Below are positions 13,201-22,200 of a stretch of DNA of 64,000 nt, in pieces. The stretch is from an uncultured Bacteroidales bacterium (lineage in GTDB: Bacteria; Bacteroidota; Bacteroidia; Bacteroidales; P3), in NCBI GenBank assembly GCA_910586395.1, contig CAJUFX010000002.1:29598-93597 (forward strand). Direction: 5' to 3'. Below the pieces are notes generated by a model. It saw nothing but the letters and a program-made list of their open reading frames with translations. It made no database searches and was not told the origin of the DNA. Position 1 is the stretch's first letter. Each line of letters starts with the position of its first letter. The position numbers and the translations under genes are program-made.

Positions 13201-16200
13201 AAGCCGCCGATACGCTGGTTGCGCGCCAACGAAACCGTATCGTCGTTGTGCATCCAACGGTAGGCCACACCCGGATCCTTGGCGGTCAACGTATAAACGG
13301 ACTTGAACGTCACGGCCGTATCGTAAGCGCAAAGATGGAGCGTATCGTTCTCGACCGTATAGCCACCGTCCACCACCATATCCACGCCGGCCGAATCTAT
13401 CGGGAACACCGTCACCGTCAGGACATCCGTATAGAGCTGAGCCACATCGGGGCAGAGGCCCGTCCCCGGCGTAACGAGGCAACGGACGGCACGGCGGCCA
13501 TCCGCATCGGCCACATAAACGAACGTATCGCCCGTAACCGGTTGCTTAACGTTGTCCACAAACCATTCCAGCGTCGGGTTCTCGCCCCAGTTCTCGCCTT
13601 TGACAACATAAACGGCCGAATCGAACTTACATAACGTGTCGCCGGATACGGTCCGATCCAGTTCATCGACGATATAGGCCGTCACGTGGTGGTTTTCCAC
13701 GCGTACCCGCAAGGTATCGTAACGTGCGCAACCGTAAGGCGTACGGGCCTGTACGTAGTACGTGAAACTGCCCGTGTCGGCCGAGGCGAAACGCACCGAG
13801 GAACCGTTGGCCGTCAGGCGCGTCAGTCTCGAAGACGGCGTCCACGTATAGACCAGCGTGGAGTCGTAGGCCGACGTATCGCTGTAAATCACTTCGCGGT
13901 TACGGCATACCGACGTGTCTTTGGGTTCGAAATACGGTGTCGGGTACGGATAAACGGCTACCGTAATCGTATCCGTGGCGAAACAGCCCGTAGGCGCGGT
14001 CTCCGTCACGACATAAGTATGCGTGCTGTCGGGCGCGATGCGCACCGTCGCGCCGCTGTACGTCAGCGTACTGTCTTCGAGCGTATGCCATGCGTAAACA
14101 TGGGTCGAATCTTCCTTCTTGCCACCGTACAAGGCCGTCAGCGTGATGCTGTCGCCGTAACAGATATGGTAGTCGGGACCCGTCTTAGGCGTCGGCAACG
14201 GCAACACTTCCACCTTAATACGTTTGGTCGTGGCACAACCGCTGCCGTTCCAGCCCGTCACCTTGTACCAAGTCGTGATTTCAGGCGCCACCCAAGGCAT
14301 CGAATCCCATTCGGCACGCAACACTTCGCGGATGCTCATGAGGCTGTCCATGACGGAATCCCTTACCGTGAGCGTACCCGTATAGAAGTAGTTCCAAAGC
14401 GAATCATTGACAACGCTCGCCGTGTCGTAAGGCGTACCGGCCGGCAGATCGGAAACGGCCATCCAAGCGGAGTCGTAATGCCAGTCGGCCGTGTCGTATT
14501 CGTAACGCCAATAGTAACTGTAGGTCGTATCGTCGCCCGGCGCATACAGCGGGTTCCAGCTGTAGCGTTCCGCACCGTACGCCGCTATGCGGATGCTGTC
14601 GCCATAGCAGACCGACGTATCGGGCATGATGCTCAGGAAGTCCACCGGTTCCAGTTCCGGAATGACAATCGGCTGGCTGAGCGCTTCCTTCTGCCACAGA
14701 CAGCGGTAGCTCGACGTCATACGCACCTGGATTTCATCGCCGGGTTCGAACAAGTGATAGGGCGAACGGAAAATCGTGTCGTTCAGACCGCGGTTGTCAT
14801 CCGGCTGACCGTTGATATACCAGTTGTAAACCGGTTGGTCGCCCTGCCAATGCGGTTCGGCCGAGAAATAAACATCCGAAGAACGGTAGTTCATACGCAC
14901 GTCGTACCACGTCGGATACGATTCCGAACAATGGTAGAGCGATACGTCACCCTGATACGGATAAGCCGTCGCCTTATTGGCCGAGACGTGGTAAACGCGA
15001 TCGTTGTGCAGATAGTAAACCACGCTGTCGGTGATTTCAACGCTCAGGCGGTCGCCGGCCTTGTACGTGCCGAAGCGGCCTTTGTAAACGCCCTCTTCAT
15101 ATACTTCGAGATAACCGCGGCAGGCGTAGGCGGCGAATTCGACATAGTGGTAATCGGCATATTCCGGATGCTTGGTCTTGGACGTCAGACCGATCATGAG
15201 GTACGAATCCGTATTGCCGACCACACCGCTGATCGAACCGTTGTCGAGAATCAGCTGCTTGGACGTGGCGCCGGCATCCCAATGGCGGTGGCCGTAAAGC
15301 GTCGCGTTGCCGCCGTTCAACGACAGGTTGTAATTGTTGCTCCACGCAATCGGCTCCTCGATAATCGAGTTGCACCACAGCGGGTCGGGATGCTGCTTCG
15401 TCAAAACGAAAGGCGTCTTGTTCGGCAGGACATAAATCGTCGTATCCACTTCCACGACATTGCCCGGTATCGGACATTCGTCGTGAACCGTCATGCGGAG
15501 CGTGAACGTATAAGCCGTGGGCAACGAATCGTGCAAGGCTTCCAACACGCCGAAGTCACCGTTTTCGCTCGCCTCGGCCGAGTAAGTGATGGACGGGAAC
15601 GACTGACCTATTTCTATACCGTCCTTATACCACTGGTATTCGGGTGCCTTGCCCGCATCCTTGGCGGTTCCCTTCAACGTAAAGGCCGTGTATTCGCAGA
15701 CAGTGTCGCCCGTAATGGCGCTTATCGACACCTGCGGATAGGTCACCTTGTAGTTGCCGAATTTGAGGATATTGGAACGTGCCGGCGAGTTCTTGATGCA
15801 GGAGTCGTAAGCGTAATAAACGATATACACCTCGTCGCCCGCGGCGAACCGGTCGATATAGGCCGTATCGCTGGCACCCTGTACTTTCGAGAACGCGGTC
15901 TGACCCGCACGGCGGACAAACCATTCGAAACGACCCGCCGTATCGTAAGAAGGCGAATGCGTCTTATAAATCGTCACCGTATCGTAGGGGCATACCGTCA
16001 GCCCCTTGTTGGAGTTGATGGACACGGCGGCCGTCGGCATATAGGTAACCTTGGCGATGAAATCCTGCGAACGTACGGAACTCCGCGTCACGCACTGTTT
16101 GGAGCTCGTATATTCGAAATGGATATAGGCATTCTGCTGGAATCCGCTGTCGGAAAGCAACGTATCGCGGCTCCAGACCTCGCCGTTGACCAACCATTTG

Positions 16201-19200
16201 AATTCGGGCGTCTTACCGGCTTCGGTCACATGGGCCGAGAGCGTATAGAAACGCTGGTCGCATTCGGTGATGAGCAACGTATCGCCGTTGTGGTGGCCGC
16301 TGTAATCCACGGTCAATTCGGGCGTCGTGATCTTTTCCTGATAAACGATGATGCTGTCGCGACGGTGGCACTGCAGGTTCAACGTCGTAATATCGACATA
16401 GTAAACCGTCATGCTATCGACCGGCTTGCAAAGCGGCTGGTAGGCGTTCATGCCCGTGTTGCCGCGGATAAAGCTGCTCGCGCGGTCCGGATCTTCCTTG
16501 CTCTCGCTCCACGTATAGTTGGCGTAAACGTCCGGACGCGCGTAGAGACGGATTTCGTTACCCTCGCAGATAACCGTATCGGGCATCTTCGTGATCATGG
16601 GTTCCGGCGCAAGCAGGACGCTGTCGTAGCCGAAGCAACCGTGACGGTCGGTACCGTAAACGAAATAGTGGAGCGAATCGAGCGGGCTGACGTAAATCAC
16701 GCTGTCGGTATAGCCCATGGCCGCCAGGCTGTCGGCCGAGCCGGAAATCGTGTCGCCGTAGAAAATGCCGGCGCCGCTGCCGGGACGGCGCGTTTCGTTC
16801 GGATCCGTTTCCCGCTGGCCGTAGAGACGGTTGAACCATTCGTATTCCACCGCATCGGCCGCCACGAGTTCCACCTGCGTGCCGAAGCAGAACGTCGAAT
16901 CTTTACGCGGCGAAACAATCTTGATTTCAGGGATATAAACCGTCGGCGCCAACGTATCGGAAAGCGCCAGATGCGTCGTCACGCAATTGATGGACGACGC
17001 CAGGCCCGCCCAAACCGAATCGCCGGGTTGCAGGTGCGTCGTGGCGAACTGCAGGCCGTCGGCCGACAGGAACTGATCCACAATCGTATCGATGCGCACC
17101 GGTTCGGTCTTGGACACCGCCGTATCGTAAATCTTATTGTAAGTCACTTTATTGGCCGAAGCCGAAACCGCCTTGCCGTTCACATACCAGTAAACCGTCG
17201 GCCGGCTGCCGCCGTTGAACATCGAATCGACGCGGAACGTAAACACAGAGCCGATACAAGCCGCCATCGTATCCGCGCTCACATAGATACGCGGTTCGAG
17301 CGGTTCGGTCGGATAAACGGTAAAGACCGGCGTCGTGTCGGGACGGCAACCGTTGGCCTGACCGATCACGCGGTAGTGCGTCGTGTCCTTGACCGGATCC
17401 GAGGTGTAAGTACCGCCCAAAGCGGGCAGTTCCTGCCAGTTTCCGCTCAACGTATCGTCCGTCGCCTGCCACAGGTACGTATCCATCTTCAGATTCGTCA
17501 CGGCGTAAGCGCTGGTCGAATCGAAGCATACGTAATTTTCGCCGATGATGGCGCCGATCAAGGCGTTTTCATAAACCTTGACCGTCTGTACATTGCTGGT
17601 ATAGGTACAGCCGTCGCTGAACACGAGCCGGCGGAAATGACGCGTCTTGCCGATTTCGCCCGTTATCACATAAGCGGTATCGCTGTTTTTGCCCGTGCAA
17701 TCCGCAAACTTACCGGAGGCGGAAGCCGCTTCCTGCCACAGATAGTCGAATTGACCGTTGCCGCCTTCGGTAATCCGGAAACCGGTTACCTCCACATTTT
17801 CCTCTTCGGGGCAAAGCGTCTGACCCGTAGCCGAAATCACATTGGCCAGATTATCGTACGTCCGTACCGAAATCGAATCGGTCGGCACAAAGTCGCAGAC
17901 CCCGTTGGCCACCTGCGCGCGTACATAACGGTGCGTGCCATAAGGCGCGCCCGGCAGAACGGCTTTCGCCGCCGCCTCGAAGTCACGCGTGGCGCTGAAC
18001 GTCGTCCAGTCGGTACCGTTGGTCGTATATTGCCAGTAGGCGCGCGTGCCCGTATAGCCGTTCAGGCTCATAAGCGCGCTGTCGCCGGCGCAGAGCGTCG
18101 TATCGTCGGCCGTCACGAAGCCGGCTTTCGGCAATCCGTGTACCCAGATATCGTAGGTGAGCCGCAACGTATCGGCCGCCGTCGGCGTGCCGGAAGTCCG
18201 GTTGACCACCGTGATGCGGTAACGTACCGGCCGGTCTTTCGTCGTGACGCAGAGCGGCGAAACATCCAGACGGCTGCTGTCGTCGTCCGCATGCAGACGC
18301 ATGTGCGCCGTTTCGGCCGCGGTGGCCGAAGCCGGCCGGTCGATCACGTCGTAAGCAAACGCATAATTGCCGCTGCCGCCCGAAACCAAAGCTTCGAGGT
18401 GGGCCGTATCGCCGATACAGAGCGTGTCTTTGTCGCTCCTCAACGAAGCCTTGAACGGACCGCCGATTACCGTCACCTTGATATCGTCGGAAGCGGAGCA
18501 ACCCATGGCATCCGTGGCCGTCAGCGTATAGACCGCCGTCGATTCCATACGGCCGGTCATGAACTGGAGCGGTTTATCCCGGTTTACCGAAGCCGGAATG
18601 TTCGGACCCGTCCAAGTATATATATAAGGTAGCTTGCCGTTTTCCGTGAAAGGCGTACCGCCTTCCACCGTCGCATCGCAACCGATGCAGGTCGTTTCCT
18701 GATAGGCCTGTTTGGGCTGGTCGGCGCCGGCGTTGACCTTAGGCCGTTCGTAAACCGTCTGCGTATAGACTTCCGACAACACTTCGGTGGGTTCCGTGCA
18801 AACCGTCTTGGCCTTGATCGAAACGGCAAATTCGTAGGTACCGGGTTCGAGATTGCTGATATCCAACGTGCGGTTCGTGGCACCGGGTATCGCGTCGCCA
18901 TCCTTGAACCACTGCAGGTCGAGCGGCACGGAAGCGTTGCGCAACTTGGCTTCCAGCATGTATTTCTCCCCTTTGAGCAAGGGCGAACAGTAAACCGTAT
19001 CGAAGAGCGGTTCGATTTCGACCCCTATCGTGTCGATCTTCTTGCCCGTTACGTTGAATATGTATTCGCGCGTACAGCCGTTGTCAAGCGAAGCGTTGGC
19101 ATAATACTGCTTCAGACCTACCGTCGCCGTGAGGTCGCGCGGGCCGTTCGCCGCACCGTCTTTCCACGTCAGCAGGATGGCACCCGGCACATCGAGCCGT

Positions 19201-22200
19201 ACAGGTTCGCCGTCGCATGCCGTCGTATCCACACGTACCGGCACACTCGTACCGCTTACCTTGACACGCACCGTGGTCTGACAATACTTGCCGTAAGACG
19301 GGTCGGTTACCGTCAGCGTATAATAAGTAGAGGTATTGCCGACCTTGACATCCAGATTCTGCGTGCCGTAATCACCCGGCTGCCAGTTGAACGTTGCGCC
19401 GGCCGGTACATTCTTCGGCGCGAGCGTTACCGTGGCGCCGAGACAAGCCACCGTATCGTGCAGACCGAGATCCAGATCGCCCAGCAACTTCACTTTCACA
19501 TTGCTCGGCTTGGAGTAGCAACCATCTACCAGTTCAACGGCCGTGAATACATAATCGCCCGTCGGATAGTTCGTCAGCGCATGCGTGTTGCCGTTGCCTA
19601 TCGATTTTTTGAGTACGAGATCCTTATACCAGTAGATGCGGCCTTCGTTTATCGGCTGGGCCTGCAACGGCTGACGCACTTCCGACTTACAATAGATGGT
19701 GTCGCGGCTGATCATGCGCGGCGCCTCCGGCGTATTGAAAGCGGCCAGCAGAACCGTATCGCCGAACACCTCGCAACCCGCCTCGTCGCGCACCGCTACC
19801 GGATACTGACCGTTTTTGAGGTTGAAGAAGTCTTCCGAAGCCGTATAAACCGGCGGTACCGCTATAGAGTAGTAGAGCGTCGTATCGCCCGTCGCCAAAA
19901 TCGTGATGCTACCGTCGGCCAGTTCGCAGGAAGACGGGTCTTCGCTGTCGATGCCCTCGATGACCGGCGGCGTGCTGACGAACATGAAGTAGCGGACCGT
20001 GCGGCTCTTGCAACCGTCTTTCTCCTGATATACATAATAAATATGGTAGCCTGCCTTGCCGTTCACCGGCAACGAGTCGCCCACATAATCCGGATCGCCC
20101 GTACATTCCGGGGTCTTGAACCACTTGAATTCCGCGCCGGCCTGCTTGCAGACCGGATTCAGCAGGATATATTCAGGTTCCGAACCGATACAGTAGAGAC
20201 CGCCGTTCGTGAAAGACGGCGCCATCGGCGCTTTGGGGTCAGCCAAGGTCACCGCCTTGACCGGCGAGTAGCACGCGTTGATATCGCGTACCTGAACCTG
20301 ATAATAGCCGGCTTTCAAGTCAGGCAAGAGCGCGTTGGCGCCGAAGGTCTTACCGCCGTCGTAACTGTATTCGAACGGCGCCGTACCCGACGTTGTATTG
20401 ACCGCAACGCTGCCGTCGGCCGCGCCGCACAGCGACGGGTTCACCGTCGTGAACGTCATGTTCGGATTCGGATGAACCGTCGGCGCTATCACGTTCGACG
20501 GATACGGATTCGGCTTCACGCACTGGCTTACCATGCCGTTCACGTGAACGAAGCACTGAACCTTGTCACCCGCATTGAGTACGATATTCAACGTATCGCG
20601 GCTATAGGTGTAACCGTAATAATTGCTGTAGCCGTAAGTGCGGCCGTTCACACGCCATTCGTACATCTTGACGGCCGAACCGATATTGGTATGCGCCTGG
20701 AACGTGATGGACTTGCCCGCACAAGTTTCGCTGGTGTCAGCCGTGATTTCGAACCGTACATCTTCTATAATGTGGAGCGTGATGACCGAAGAGGTGTCGA
20801 TCGGGTCGCAGTAGCCGGTCGCGATCACGCGGTAACGCGTATCGTTGTCGGCCGTATCCACCTTGGCTATATCCAACGCGCCGCTGGCCGCATAACTGTA
20901 GCGACCGCCTTCCGGCAATTCGTCCCAACCCTGCGTCGCTTCGTTGAACTTCTGCCAACGGAACTTGAGGTCAACGCCCTTGGCCACCACCGCCAGCGAA
21001 GCCGCCGCATTGTTGCAGGCATAGACATCCTTGTAACGCGCCTCTACCGACGTGGCCGGCAGAATCGTCATCGTCATCTTGTCGGAAACCGAGCAACCGT
21101 GTTCCGTAAAGAGCGTGACCGTATAAGTCGTGGTCTTGCTCGGCGTGGCCACCGGATTCGTCACCGTCGGATTGGACAAGCCGGCTTCCGGACTCCAATG
21201 GATGGAGTCGGCCAGATAGGTCATCACCTTGAGCCGGACCGGAATGTTCTGGCAGATGGAGGTGTCTTCCGTGAGGCTTACGATAGCCGGCATCGGCCAA
21301 ATTTCCAACATACCCGTATCGGTCGTCACGACTTTCTGAACCGGACATTCGTAAGACGTCGTTACCTGGCAGAAAATCGTGCTGCCGCTGTCCACCGCGA
21401 ATTTCTCCGGTTTATAGACCGCGTTGATGGCACCCGCCACAGGCGCGCCGTTCACATACCACTGATAGGATGGCGCGTTACCCGTGTAAGCGTCCTTGGC
21501 CGCCGTGATGCTGAACTGCTGGCCGTCGCAAAGCGCGAGCGCGCCGCTCAACTTGGGTTCCGCCAACATCCGTTTGTTGGACGTCACGTCGATGGTCTTC
21601 TTGACCGTCGATACACCGTCGAAGACCGTAATCGTATAGATCGTACGACCTACGGCCGGCACAATCTTGATCTCGTTCACCGAATCGGGAACCGCGGCCA
21701 GAATGCCCGTCGTATCGGCCGGCGAAGCCGAGAACGTATAATGGTATTCGCCCGAGCCGCCGTAAGGATCGCACTTCAACGTCACCGTATCGTTTTCGCA
21801 GACGACGAACTTCTGGTTCGCATCCGGGGTCAACGGACCGCCGAACACGTTGACCTTGACACTGTCGTGACCCGTACAGCCGTAGGTGTCTTCCGTCACA
21901 TACAAATGATACCATACCGGCGTGGTCATACGTACCGTACGTTCGACAAGCGTCTTGCCCGAAGTGACCAGTTTGTCGGCCGGCGTCCACCTGTAGGACA
22001 GGTTGCCGTCGTACTGGTTTTCGGCATCGGCCGACACCACCGTATCGGTATTGACCCGAACCGTGAACTTGCCCTCGCTGTTGTGCATGTCGATGGACGG
22101 CAGACGACGGACGACGGGCTTGAAGACGTCCGAAGGCGTCGGGTTCCGGTCGGGACACTTGGCGCCGTTGTTGACGAACACCTGCACCTCGTCGTCCGGC